A program made the position numbers and the translations under genes. Positions 31,839 to 39,559 of a stretch of DNA of 43,327 nt are shown piece after piece. Within the stretch, counting starts at the first letter, position 1; the number at the start of each line of letters is the position of its first letter. The notes below the pieces were generated by a model, which did not search any database, was not told the DNA's origin, and saw only the letters and a program-made list of their open reading frames with translations. Origin of the DNA: Actinomadura sp. HBU206391 (GTDB lineage: Bacteria; Actinomycetota; Actinomycetes; Streptosporangiales; Streptosporangiaceae); assembly GCF_014323665.1 (NCBI RefSeq), contig NZ_JABVEB010000042.1, positions 1 through 43,327 of the forward strand. Direction: 5' to 3'.

Positions 31839-32714
31839 TCAGCGGACCCGCACCGCATCGGCGACGAGGTCCAGGACCGGGCGCGGCGGCCCGTCGAGCA
31901 GCGCGGGCAGGTCGCTGTCGCGTTGTTCCAGGAGACCGGCGTTGAGGTTGGCGAACATCGAGATCGAGTGCCCCACCTGGTACGGCTCGAGCCCGGCCTC
32001 GGTCAGGGCGGCACGGGTCCCGGTCAGCGATGCCGTCTCGTACCGAACCTGGCGGGCGAGCACTTCGGTGAGCATCGCCGCGATGTCGTCCCCGCCGACA
32101 GAGGTCGTGCCGACGAGTTCGTACGTACGCCCGGCGTGCCGGCGGCGACCATCGGCGGCGAGGTCGGCATGCGCTTCGGCGGCGACCCGCGCGGCCACGT
32201 CAGCGAGGTCTTCGCGGGCGACGACCGAGACCTTGCCGTCGCCGAACGGTGCCGCGAACACGCCGGTGGCGGCGGCCGTTCCAGCCGCTCCCGCCGCGAT
32301 ACCGGCCGCGATCTCGGCGTAGAGCCCGTTGCGCAGGATCGTGACGTCGAACGGGGCCTCGGCCAGCCGGGCCTCGGTCCACCGGTGGGCCAGCGCGATC
32401 GTGAGCCGGTCACCGGAGCCGGCCAGGCTGGTGTAGATCACGTGCCGGATCCCCGCCTCGGTGGCCGCCTCGATCACCGCGCCATGGCGGGTGAACACCA
32501 CGTCGTCCTCGGCATATCCCGCGGAGACGAACACCAGCACCTCGACTCCGGTGAACGCCTCGGCCAGCGTTCCGGGCTCGTCGAAGTCGACCCGCCGTGT
32601 GTTGGTGCCGTCGCCGGTCCGGGTCCCCCCTGCCACATCGAGGCCGGGAACGCGGGCGAGCCGGTCGAGGACCAGTCCGCCGAGTGCGCCGGACACGCCG
32701 GTGACGAGAATCAT
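31839..32714 (-). CDS. NmrA-like NAD(P)-binding protein (QorB-like quinone reductase)
   Basis: A 291-residue atypical SDR. The N terminus MILVTGVSGALGGLVLDRLA carries the GxxGxxG nucleotide-binding motif. The middle part (VIYTSLAGSGD, TEARLAEAPFDVTILRNGLY) and the C-terminal YELVGTTSVGGDDIAAML block are typical of the QorB/NmrA subfamily (NAD(P)H:quinone oxidoreductase 2). The ATG at 32714 has GGGGAGC upstream; the frame extension to 32807 is not conserved. It is divergent from an HxlR regulator, the same arrangement as qorB/qorR-type pairs that respond to quinone or diamide stress. Cytosolic. Confidence 0.8.
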   Translation of the reverse strand: MILVTGVSGALGGLVLDRLARVPGLDVAGGTRTGDGTNTRRVDFDEPGTLAEAFTGVEVLVFVSAGYAEDDVVFTRHGAVIEAATEAGIRHVIYTSLAGSGDRLTIALAHRWTEARLAEAPFDVTILRNGLYAEIAAGIAAGAAGTAAATGVFAAPFGDGKVSVVAREDLADVAARVAAEAHADLAADGRRRHAGRTYELVGTTSVGGDDIAAMLTEVLARQVRYETASLTGTRAALTEAGLEPYQVGHSISMFANLNAGLLEQRDSDLPALLDGPPRPVLDLVADAVRVR

Positions 32715-32792
32715 GTGTGCTCCCCAGGTGTTGTGCTCGTTGACCGTCCACAGCATCGCGGCCGCTCGTCGCCGCCGTAAGGAGGCACTCTC

Positions 32793-33233
32793 ATGTCCGT
32801 CGGGCATACCGCCGTAACCCCCCAGGTCGGCACGGATTCCCAGGTCAGCGCGGATTCCCAGGTCGACGTTGAGCAGACCGGGCCGTGTGGCGATGACGAC
32901 TGCGGCATCCGCGAGGTCCTGGACCGGATCGGTGACCGGTGGACCGTTCTGGTCGTCGTCGAGCTGTCCAAGGGCGTACGGCGGTTCCGCGAGCTGCAGC
33001 GGGCGATACCGGGGATATCGCAGCGGATGCTGACCCTCACCACCCGCAGGCTGTGCCGTGACGGGCTCGTCGAGCGCACGGCCTACGCGACCATCCCGCC
33101 CCAGGTGGAGTACCGGCTGACCGTGATGGGGGAGAGCCTCGCAGAGATGATCTCCGGCCTCGCCGACTGGTCACGTGATCACAAGGACGCGATAGCCGTG
33201 TCACGACGGCAGTGGGACGCCGACCGCGGGTGA
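32793..33233 (+). CDS. HxlR-type transcriptional regulator (QorR-like)
   Basis: A 146-residue HxlR/DUF24 protein. The first 30 residues contain a short duplicated element (DSQV twice). The core is CGIREVLDRIGDRWTVLVVV, FRELQRAIPGISQRMLTLTT and RTAYATIPPQVEYRLTVMG. Cys32 and Cys37 flank the start of the wHTH domain, where redox-sensing HxlR proteins such as QorR keep a sensor cysteine. AAGGAGG precedes the ATG. Divergent from the QorB-like gene; it probably represses it until oxidised. Confidence 0.85.
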   Translation: MSVGHTAVTPQVGTDSQVSADSQVDVEQTGPCGDDDCGIREVLDRIGDRWTVLVVVELSKGVRRFRELQRAIPGISQRMLTLTTRRLCRDGLVERTAYATIPPQVEYRLTVMGESLAEMISGLADWSRDHKDAIAVSRRQWDADRG

Positions 33234-33274
33234 CAGCGGGCATGTCCGGTCGGATCGGTGCAGGCCGCTCTCGG

Positions 33275-33997
33275 TCATCCCGCTCGGCGGGCCGCTTCGG
33301 CCGGCCGGTCGACGCCGCTGCCGGCTGCGGCCCCGAACGCCTCGTCGTACCGGTGGACGATGAGCCGCGCCAATGCGCGGTGCACGCCGAGCGGCCGGCT
33401 GACGTCGTCGGCGCCGGCGGCGAGGACACGTTCGTGAAAGAACCCCGGCGCGATGAGGTACGAGGCGATCGCGATCCGGCGTGCGCCGCGCGCCCGCAGG
33501 TCGGCCACGACGTCGGTGAGCGCCGGGCCGGCCGATGCCGCGAAGCCGTAAGGCACCGTACGGCCGAGACGGCGGCCGAGGAGCCGCGCGGCGGCGGCGA
33601 CGTCGGCGACCCCCGACGGGTCCGAGGTACCGGCCGCTCCGAGCACGATGGCGTCGGCCGGGCGCGTTTCGCGCAGGCGCTCGGCCAGTACCTCGGTGAG
33701 CAGCGGATGCGGGCCGAGCGGGCGGGCGACCACGGCCCGGCCGCGGATCCGCCCCGGGATGTCGGCGCAGGCGTGGTGGCCACGGCCCAGCATCAGCGGA
33801 ACCGCCACCACCGGACCGGTCTGGGGCCGCCCCGGCAACGCCGTCAGCGCCGCTTCGAGGGACGGCTCAGTGATCTCGGCGTACGACTCCGCCACCGTGA
33901 GCGCGGGCCGGAGCGACCGGACCCGGTCCAGGACGGCGCGAACGGTCGCGACCCCCGCCGGGTCGCGGGTGCCGTGACCCACCGCGAGCAGCGTCAC
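33275..33997 (-). CDS. CbiX/SirB-like sirohydrochlorin chelatase
   Basis: A 240-residue protein of the CbiX family, built of two ferrochelatase-like halves. It opens MTLLAVGHGTRDPAG, with the active-site His, and VVAVPLMLGRGHHACADIP carries the second conserved His segment; the second half has AIASYLIAPGFFHERVL. Next to NirB, whose siroheme it would help to make, iron insertion into sirohydrochlorin is the likely reaction; cobalt chelation for B12 is the alternative. The GTG at 33997 begins 12 bp after the NnaR stop, so it closes the nitrite reductase operon. Confidence 0.82.
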   Translation of the reverse strand: MTLLAVGHGTRDPAGVATVRAVLDRVRSLRPALTVAESYAEITEPSLEAALTALPGRPQTGPVVAVPLMLGRGHHACADIPGRIRGRAVVARPLGPHPLLTEVLAERLRETRPADAIVLGAAGTSDPSGVADVAAAARLLGRRLGRTVPYGFAASAGPALTDVVADLRARGARRIAIASYLIAPGFFHERVLAAGADDVSRPLGVHRALARLIVHRYDEAFGAAAGSGVDRPAEAARRAG

Positions 33998-34009
33998 CGC
34001 GCGCCCTCC

Positions 34010-35176
34010 TCAGGATGCCCGGTCGTGGGCCGTGGGCGCCGGATCGCAGGCCAGCCGGTAACCGCGTTTGACCACCGTCTCGATGAGGCCGCTCCGGCCG
34101 AGACACCGGCGCAGCCTGGCCACCGCCATCTCCACCGCGTGCTCGTCGGCCCGCGGACGGCCCGTCAGCAGGCCGCCGCCGGGTGAGCCGCTGGGCAGTG
34201 CCCGGCGCAGCTCGGCGCGGGAGACGACGTGGCCGGGACGGCGCGCGAGCACCTGGAGGATCGCCATCGGCGCACGCGGTATCGGGCGTAGTTGGCCGTC
34301 GACCACGACGGCGTGCCCGCGAAGCTCCAGAGCATGACCGTGCACGGCCAGCCGGCTGGTCCGCCGTACCGGCAGTTCGGCGACCAGAGCCCGGACCAGC
34401 GCGCCGAGCCGGGCGCGTTCCGGGCAAACCGTCGGCACGCCCCGCTCGTCCAGCGGGCGGGCCGTCACCGGTCCCACGCACGCGGCGACCACCTGGGTGC
34501 GCAGCGCGCTCAGCAGCGACTCCTCCGCGTCGTCCGACGCGGCGGCGGCGAGCGTCGCGGTGACGGCGGGCGCGCTGGTGAAGGTGATCGCGTCCACGGT
34601 GCCGGCGACGGCGTGGCCGACGAGGCGGCGCAGGGGCAGCGGGTCGTCGGCCGATGCCCACCGGTACACCGGGATCTCCAGTACCTCGGCTCCGGCGCGG
34701 CGCAGCGGGTCGGTGAGCAGCGGGGTCGGCTCACCGTAGAGCTGGACGACGATCCGCCGGCCGGTGACGTCGTCGCGCAGGAGGTGACTGAGGACCTCCT
34801 CGCAGCTCTCCGACTCCGGTGACCACGCTTCGGTCATCCCGGCCGCGCGTACGGCTCCGCGCGCCTTCGGCCCGCGCGCGAGGATCCGGGTGCCGTTCAG
34901 GTGTCCGATCAGGGCGTCGCGCAGGCCCCAGCCGTCGGCGGTCTCGAGCCATGCCCGCAGGCCGATGCCGGTGGTGACGACCACGTCGTCGACCGGATGC
35001 GCGAGCGTTTCGCGGGTGGCGGCGAGGAGCGCGGAGTCGTCGGCCAGCGGCATCAGCCGGATCGCGGGGGCGTACACCACCTGGGCTCCACGGCGTTCCA
35101 GCAGCGCCACGAGCTCCTCATGGCGGCGGGCCGCCGTGACGCCCACGGTGAATCCGGCCAAGGGCTCCTGGCTCAC
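34010..35176 (-). CDS. nnaR: NnaR-type regulator: uroporphyrinogen-III synthase-like domain with winged helix
   Basis: A 388-residue protein. Residues 1-265 resemble uroporphyrinogen-III synthase (VGVTAARRHEELVALLERRG start, then ITFTSAPAVTATLAAA). Residues 285-380 form an OmpR-type winged helix (ILQVLARRPGHVVSRAELRR, then VEMAVARLRRCLG and VVKRGYRLAC). This is the architecture of NnaR, a co-activator of nitrate/nitrite assimilation with GlnR in actinobacteria. The GTG at 35176 overlaps the nirD stop as GTGA. It may also keep HemD-type activity for siroheme supply, but regulation is the better documented role. Confidence 0.82.
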   Translation of the reverse strand: MSQEPLAGFTVGVTAARRHEELVALLERRGAQVVYAPAIRLMPLADDSALLAATRETLAHPVDDVVVTTGIGLRAWLETADGWGLRDALIGHLNGTRILARGPKARGAVRAAGMTEAWSPESESCEEVLSHLLRDDVTGRRIVVQLYGEPTPLLTDPLRRAGAEVLEIPVYRWASADDPLPLRRLVGHAVAGTVDAITFTSAPAVTATLAAAASDDAEESLLSALRTQVVAACVGPVTARPLDERGVPTVCPERARLGALVRALVAELPVRRTSRLAVHGHALELRGHAVVVDGQLRPIPRAPMAILQVLARRPGHVVSRAELRRALPSGSPGGGLLTGRPRADEHAVEMAVARLRRCLGRSGLIETVVKRGYRLACDPAPTAHDRAS

Positions 35177-35511
35177 GGCTCGGCCACCTCCACGCGGGTG
35201 CCGTCGAGCCTGATGCGGAACGTCGGCACCGAGACGTCGGCGTCGTCGAGGCAACGTCCGGTCGCCAGGTCGAAGACCTGTTTGTACATCGGCGAGGCCA
35301 CCGTGGCGTACCCGCCCCGCGAGCCGACGATCCCGCGGGCGAGGACGTACGCCCCGCTGAACGGATCCCGGTTGTGCAGCGCGAAGAGCCGTCCGTCGTG
35401 GGTTCGGAAGATCGCGACCTGCTGGCCTCCGACCAGCGCGCATTCACCGCGCTCGGGGAGCAGATCGTCGTAGTGGCAGATCTCCGCCCAGCGTGTGGCG
35501 GTCAGGGTCAC
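35173..35511 (-). CDS. nirD: Nitrite reductase small subunit NirD
   Basis: A 112-residue Rieske-like protein without the iron-sulphur ligands, as is normal for NirD of NADH-dependent nitrite reductases. Seen: WAEICHYDDLLPERGECALV, the HNRDPFSGAYVLARGIVG loop where Rieske proteins have CxH, then ASPMYKQVFDLATGRC. It overlaps nirB by 4 bp and nnaR by 4 bp. It assists NirB in reducing nitrite to ammonium in the cytoplasm. Confidence 0.92.
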   Translation of the reverse strand: MTLTATRWAEICHYDDLLPERGECALVGGQQVAIFRTHDGRLFALHNRDPFSGAYVLARGIVGSRGGYATVASPMYKQVFDLATGRCLDDADVSVPTFRIRLDGTRVEVAEP

Positions 35512-37994
35512 GGCGTCATCACCTCCAGTAGAACGGGCTTGATCTGGTCGCGTTCGGGTGTGAAGACGATGCTCGGATCGGGGGTCCCTGGCGCGTTGAT
35601 GAACGACACGAATCGGCGCAGTTTCTCCGGATCATCGAGCGTCGCGCGCCATTCGTCGGTGTAGCCCTCGACGTGCCCGGCGATCGCCGCGTCGAGCTCG
35701 GCGCAGATGCCGAGGCGGTCGTCGACGATGACCTCGCGCAGGTAGTCCATGCCGCCGTCGAGGCCCTCCAGCCACGAGGCGGTGCGCTGCAGCCGGTCGG
35801 CGGTACGGATGTAGAACATCAGGAACCGGTCGATGTACCGGATCAGTGTCGGCTCGTCGAGGTCGGTGGCGAACAGGTCCGCGTGGCGCGGCCGCATCCC
35901 GCCGTTCCCCGCCAGGTACAGGTTCCAGCCGTTCTCGGTCGCGATGATCCCGAAGTCCTTGCTCTGCGCCTCCGCGCACTCCCTCGCGCACCCGGACACC
36001 GCCGACTTGATCTTGTGTGGGGCGCGCAGGCCCCGGTAGCGCAGCTCCAGGCGGATGGCGAGGGCGACCGAGTCCTGTACGCCGTAGCGGCACCAGGTGG
36101 AGCCGACGCACGACTTCACGGTGCGCAGCGCCTTGCCGTACGCGTGCCCGGACTCGAAGCCCGCGTCGGTCAGGCGCTTCCAGATGCGCGGGAGCTGCTC
36201 GATCCGGGCCCCGAACAGGTCGATCCGCTGAGCCCCTGTGATCTTGGTGTAGAGGCCGAACTCACGGGCGACCTCACCGATGACGATCAGCTTCTCGGGC
36301 GTGATCTCACCACCGGGGATCCGCGGCACCACGGAGTAGGTGCCGTTCTTCTGGAGGTTCGCGAGGAAGTGATCGTTGGTGTCCTGCAGGCCGCCCTGCT
36401 CGCCGGCCAGGATGTGACCGTTGCCGAGACTGGCGAGGATCGACGCGACCACGGGTTTGCAGATGTCGCAGCCGCGCCCCCGCCCGTGCTCGGCGATCAG
36501 CCGGCCGAACGTCGTGATGCCCCGCACCCGGGCGATGTCGAACAGCTCGGCACGGCTGTGATCGAAGTGCTCGCACAGTGCCCTGCTCACCTCGATCCCG
36601 GCGGCGGTGAGCTCGGCGTCGAGGATGTTCTTCACCAGCGGCACGCAACTGCCGCAACCGGTTCCGGCTCTGGTGCAGGCCTTCACGGCGGGCACGTCGG
36701 TGAGGCCGTCGCGGGCGATGGCCGAGCGGATCGCCCCGGCGCTGACATTGTTGCAACTGCAGATGACCGTGGCCTCCGGCAGCGGGCCGCCGCCCGCGGC
36801 CTCGGTCGCGCCGAACAGCGCCTGTTCCGGGGTACCGGGCAGCTTCGCACCCACGTACGCGCGCAGCGACGGGTACGACGACGCGTCGCCCACCAGCACC
36901 CCGCCCAGAAGGGTCTGCGCGTCGTCGCTGACGACCAGCCGCTTGTAGATCCCGGCGACCGGATCGGTGTAGGTGACGTCGAGCGCGTCCGCGGACGGGT
37001 CGCCGAAGCTCGCCACCTCGACGCCCATGAGCTTGAGCCGGGTGGACAGGTCGGCGCCGGTGAACCGCGCGTCTCCGCCGAGTAGGCGGTCGGCGACCAC
37101 CTCGGCCATCGTGAAGCCCGGCCCGACCAGCCCGTACACCATGCCGTTCACCAGCGCGCACTCGCCGATCGCGAAGACCCGCGGGTCCTCGGTGCGGCAG
37201 GTGTCGTCGACGACGATCCCGCCCCGCTCGCCCACCGCGAGCCCACCGGCGCGAGCGAGGTCGTCGCGCGGCCGGATGCCGGCCGAGAAGACGACGACGT
37301 CGGCCTCGATGACGGTGCCGTCGGCGAGGTGCACGGACCGGGTCTCGTGGTCCTCCTCGATGCGTTCCAGCCCGGCCCCGGCGTGCACGCGCAGGCCGAG
37401 CTCCTCGATGTGCCGCCTCAGCATCGCCCCGCCGCCCTCGTCGAGCTGCCGGGGCATCAGCCAGGGCGCGACCTCGACGACGTACGTGTCGGCACCGAGG
37501 CCCTGCATGGCCCGCGCCGCTTCGAGCCCGAGCAGGCCACCACCGACGACCACCCCGGACACCCGGCGTCCCGGCGCGAGGGCGGCCGGCCGCGTGACGG
37601 CGGCGCGGAGGTCGTCGAGGTCGTCGATGGTCCGGTAGACGAGGGCGGTCTCGGCGCCCGGCACCGGCGGGACGAACGGGACCGACCCGGTGGCCAGTAC
37701 CAGGGCGTCGTAGCGCAGGACCCGCTCCGCCTCGGTCGTGACCGTGCGCGCCCCGCGATCGACGGCGATGACCCGGTCACCGGTGTGCAGTGTCACGGCC
37801 TCGCCATGCGGTGGATACGCGAGATCAGCGCCCTCGGTGAGATAGGACGTCAGGGCCACCCGGTCGTAGGCCGGGCGGGGTTCCTCGCCGACGACGGTGA
37901 TCTGCCACCGGCCCTCGGTGTCACGCTCGAGCAAGGCCTCGACCAGGCGGTGGGCCGCCGGGCCGTGCCCAACGACGACGAGATGGTCGGCCAT
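35508..37994 (-). CDS. nirB: Assimilatory nitrite reductase (NADH) large subunit NirB
   Basis: An 828-residue flavo-siroheme enzyme that reduces nitrite to ammonium with NAD(P)H. Residues 1-310 form the FAD/NAD(P)H reductase domain (VVVGHGPAAHRLVEALLERD; VVGGGLLGLEAARAMQGLG). Two BFD-like [2Fe-2S] segments follow (CSCNNVSAGAIRSAI with CTRAGTGCGSC; then CDICKPVVASIL). The C-terminal half is the nitrite/sulphite reductase domain, with siroheme/4Fe-4S cysteines in TVKSCVGSTWCRYG and KSAVSGCARECAEAQ. The start at 37994 has AGGAGGTTGATCCG upstream, and a GlnR-like box lies 47-73 bp before the gene. It is the first gene of nirB-nirD-nnaR-cbiX. Confidence 0.95.
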   Translation of the reverse strand: MADHLVVVGHGPAAHRLVEALLERDTEGRWQITVVGEEPRPAYDRVALTSYLTEGADLAYPPHGEAVTLHTGDRVIAVDRGARTVTTEAERVLRYDALVLATGSVPFVPPVPGAETALVYRTIDDLDDLRAAVTRPAALAPGRRVSGVVVGGGLLGLEAARAMQGLGADTYVVEVAPWLMPRQLDEGGGAMLRRHIEELGLRVHAGAGLERIEEDHETRSVHLADGTVIEADVVVFSAGIRPRDDLARAGGLAVGERGGIVVDDTCRTEDPRVFAIGECALVNGMVYGLVGPGFTMAEVVADRLLGGDARFTGADLSTRLKLMGVEVASFGDPSADALDVTYTDPVAGIYKRLVVSDDAQTLLGGVLVGDASSYPSLRAYVGAKLPGTPEQALFGATEAAGGGPLPEATVICSCNNVSAGAIRSAIARDGLTDVPAVKACTRAGTGCGSCVPLVKNILDAELTAAGIEVSRALCEHFDHSRAELFDIARVRGITTFGRLIAEHGRGRGCDICKPVVASILASLGNGHILAGEQGGLQDTNDHFLANLQKNGTYSVVPRIPGGEITPEKLIVIGEVAREFGLYTKITGAQRIDLFGARIEQLPRIWKRLTDAGFESGHAYGKALRTVKSCVGSTWCRYGVQDSVALAIRLELRYRGLRAPHKIKSAVSGCARECAEAQSKDFGIIATENGWNLYLAGNGGMRPRHADLFATDLDEPTLIRYIDRFLMFYIRTADRLQRTASWLEGLDGGMDYLREVIVDDRLGICAELDAAIAGHVEGYTDEWRATLDDPEKLRRFVSFINAPGTPDPSIVFTPERDQIKPVLLEVMTP

Positions 37995-38040
37995 CCGATC
38001 AACCTCCTGACACGGCTCACCGCGATCCTGGCGACGCGGC

Positions 38041-38067
38041 GTTTCCAGCCGGAGTCCCGGCTGTTAC
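38041..38067 (-). promoter_or_regulatory. GlnR-like box upstream of nirB
   Basis: Read on the coding strand of nirB: GTAAC, six bases, GACTC, six bases, GAAAC (plus-strand GTTTC 38041-38045, GAGTC 38052-38056, GTTAC 38063-38067). The 11-bp periodicity and the GTnAC and GAAAC half-sites fit the GlnR consensus of actinomycetes. Confidence 0.6.
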
Positions 38068-38125
38068 CGAACTGCTAGAAGCCGCTCACGCCCGCCCGCA
38101 CCGAGGTGTGAGGCCGGGCGTCGGC

Positions 38126-39559
38126 TCACCGCACGGTCTCTTGGGCGTCGAGCCACCCGAGGATTCCCTCGACCGCGTCCCGGCAGCCCCCGCAGCCGGT
38201 GGTCGCCCTGGTCTGGGCGGCGACGGCGGAGACCTCCCGGGCCCCGGCCTCCCAGCACGCGCGGATGCGGCCCTTGGTCACGTTGTTGCAGTCGCACACG
38301 GTCGCCGCGTCCGGGATCCGTACCGGCGTGTCGGCGGGGGTCGCCGCCGACAGTCCCGGGAACAGCAGCCCGAGCCGGTCCGCGGGCAGCGGCGCCACGC
38401 GGTCGTACAGCTGGGTGAGCAGCCCGGCCGTTCCGGTCTCGCCGAGCAGGATCGCGCCGACCAGCCGGTCGCCTCTGATGACGACCTTCTTGTACGTCCC
38501 GCGGGTCGGATCGGTGAATCGGACCACCTCGGCCTCATCGTCGCCGAGACCGGTCTCGCCCATCGCGGCCAGCTCGATCCCGGCCGCCTTGAGTCGCGTC
38601 ACCAGCCGGGATCCGGTGTAGCGCGCGTCGCCGCCGGTCAGGACGTCGGCCAGGATCGCCGCCTGCTCCCATGCCGGGGCCACGAGCCCGTACACGTTGC
38701 CCTGGTGCTGGGCGCACTCGCCGATCGCGTGAACGAAGGGGTCGTCGACGGAGCGCAGCCGGTCGTCGACGACCACGCCGCGATCGACGGTCAGGCCCGC
38801 CGCCCGGGCCAGGCCCGTCACGGGCCGCACACCGCAGGCGAGGACGACCAGGTCCGCGGGGAGGACGGTGCCGTCGTCGAGCTCGACACCGGTGACACGA
38901 CCGTGCTCGGTGTGCGCGGCGGTCAGCCGGGCACCGACCAGCGTGCCCACGCCGAGTCCGGCGATGGTGCGCTGGAGGACATCGCCGGCCTCCGCATCGA
39001 GCTGCCGGTCCATCAGGTGCCCGGCGACGTGGACGACGGTGACGCGCAGCCCGCGCCCGGCCAGACCGCGCGCCGCTTCGAGACCGAGGAGTCCTCCGCC
39101 GACCACGACCGCGCTGCGGGCCGTTTCGGCGTGGCGCAGAATCGCCTGGCAGTCGTCGATCGTGCGGAACGCGACGACGCCGTCGGCGTCCAGCCCCGGA
39201 AGCGGCGGGACGACCGGCGCGCTGCCGGTCGCGAGCACCAGCCTGTCGTACGGCGTGACGTCCCCGTCGGCGGAGAAGACCACCTTCCGCTCCCGGTCGA
39301 TGCCGGTGACCTCGGCACCGAGCCGGGCGTCGACGTCGTTGGCGGTATACCACCCGGGGTCGATGAGGCGGATGTCGCCGGCCCGCGCGGCCCCCGTCAG
39401 CATGCTCGACAGCAGGACCCGGTTGTACGGCTGCCACGCCTCGGCGCCGAAGACCGTGATCCGCTGATTCCGATCCCTGGCCCTGAGCTCCGAGACCAGC
39501 CGCGAGCCCGCCATGCCGTTGCCGACGATCACGATGCGCACCGGCGCTCCCCCTCGCAT
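38126..39559 (-). CDS. FAD-dependent reductase partner of nitrate reductase (NasC-like)
   Basis: A 477-residue flavoprotein. The N-terminal FAD motif is VIVGNGMAGSRLVSEL, the NAD(P)H motif VVVGGGLLGLEAARGLAGRG. The C terminus carries a BFD-like [2Fe-2S] segment, CDCNNVTKGRIRACW and TTGCGGC. It resembles the first half of NirB but lacks the siroheme domain; such proteins pass electrons from NAD(P)H to assimilatory nitrate reductase. Its ATG at 39559 overlaps the nitrate reductase stop (TGATG), so the two are translationally coupled. The 131-bp gap after it holds the nirB promoter. Confidence 0.88.
   Translation of the reverse strand: MRGGAPVRIVIVGNGMAGSRLVSELRARDRNQRITVFGAEAWQPYNRVLLSSMLTGAARAGDIRLIDPGWYTANDVDARLGAEVTGIDRERKVVFSADGDVTPYDRLVLATGSAPVVPPLPGLDADGVVAFRTIDDCQAILRHAETARSAVVVGGGLLGLEAARGLAGRGLRVTVVHVAGHLMDRQLDAEAGDVLQRTIAGLGVGTLVGARLTAAHTEHGRVTGVELDDGTVLPADLVVLACGVRPVTGLARAAGLTVDRGVVVDDRLRSVDDPFVHAIGECAQHQGNVYGLVAPAWEQAAILADVLTGGDARYTGSRLVTRLKAAGIELAAMGETGLGDDEAEVVRFTDPTRGTYKKVVIRGDRLVGAILLGETGTAGLLTQLYDRVAPLPADRLGLLFPGLSAATPADTPVRIPDAATVCDCNNVTKGRIRACWEAGAREVSAVAAQTRATTGCGGCRDAVEGILGWLDAQETVR

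Noticed and set aside
35673..37085. Long plus-strand frames opposite nirB and the nitrate reductase genes
   Set aside because: They are complement shadows of strongly conserved enzymes and contain no motifs.
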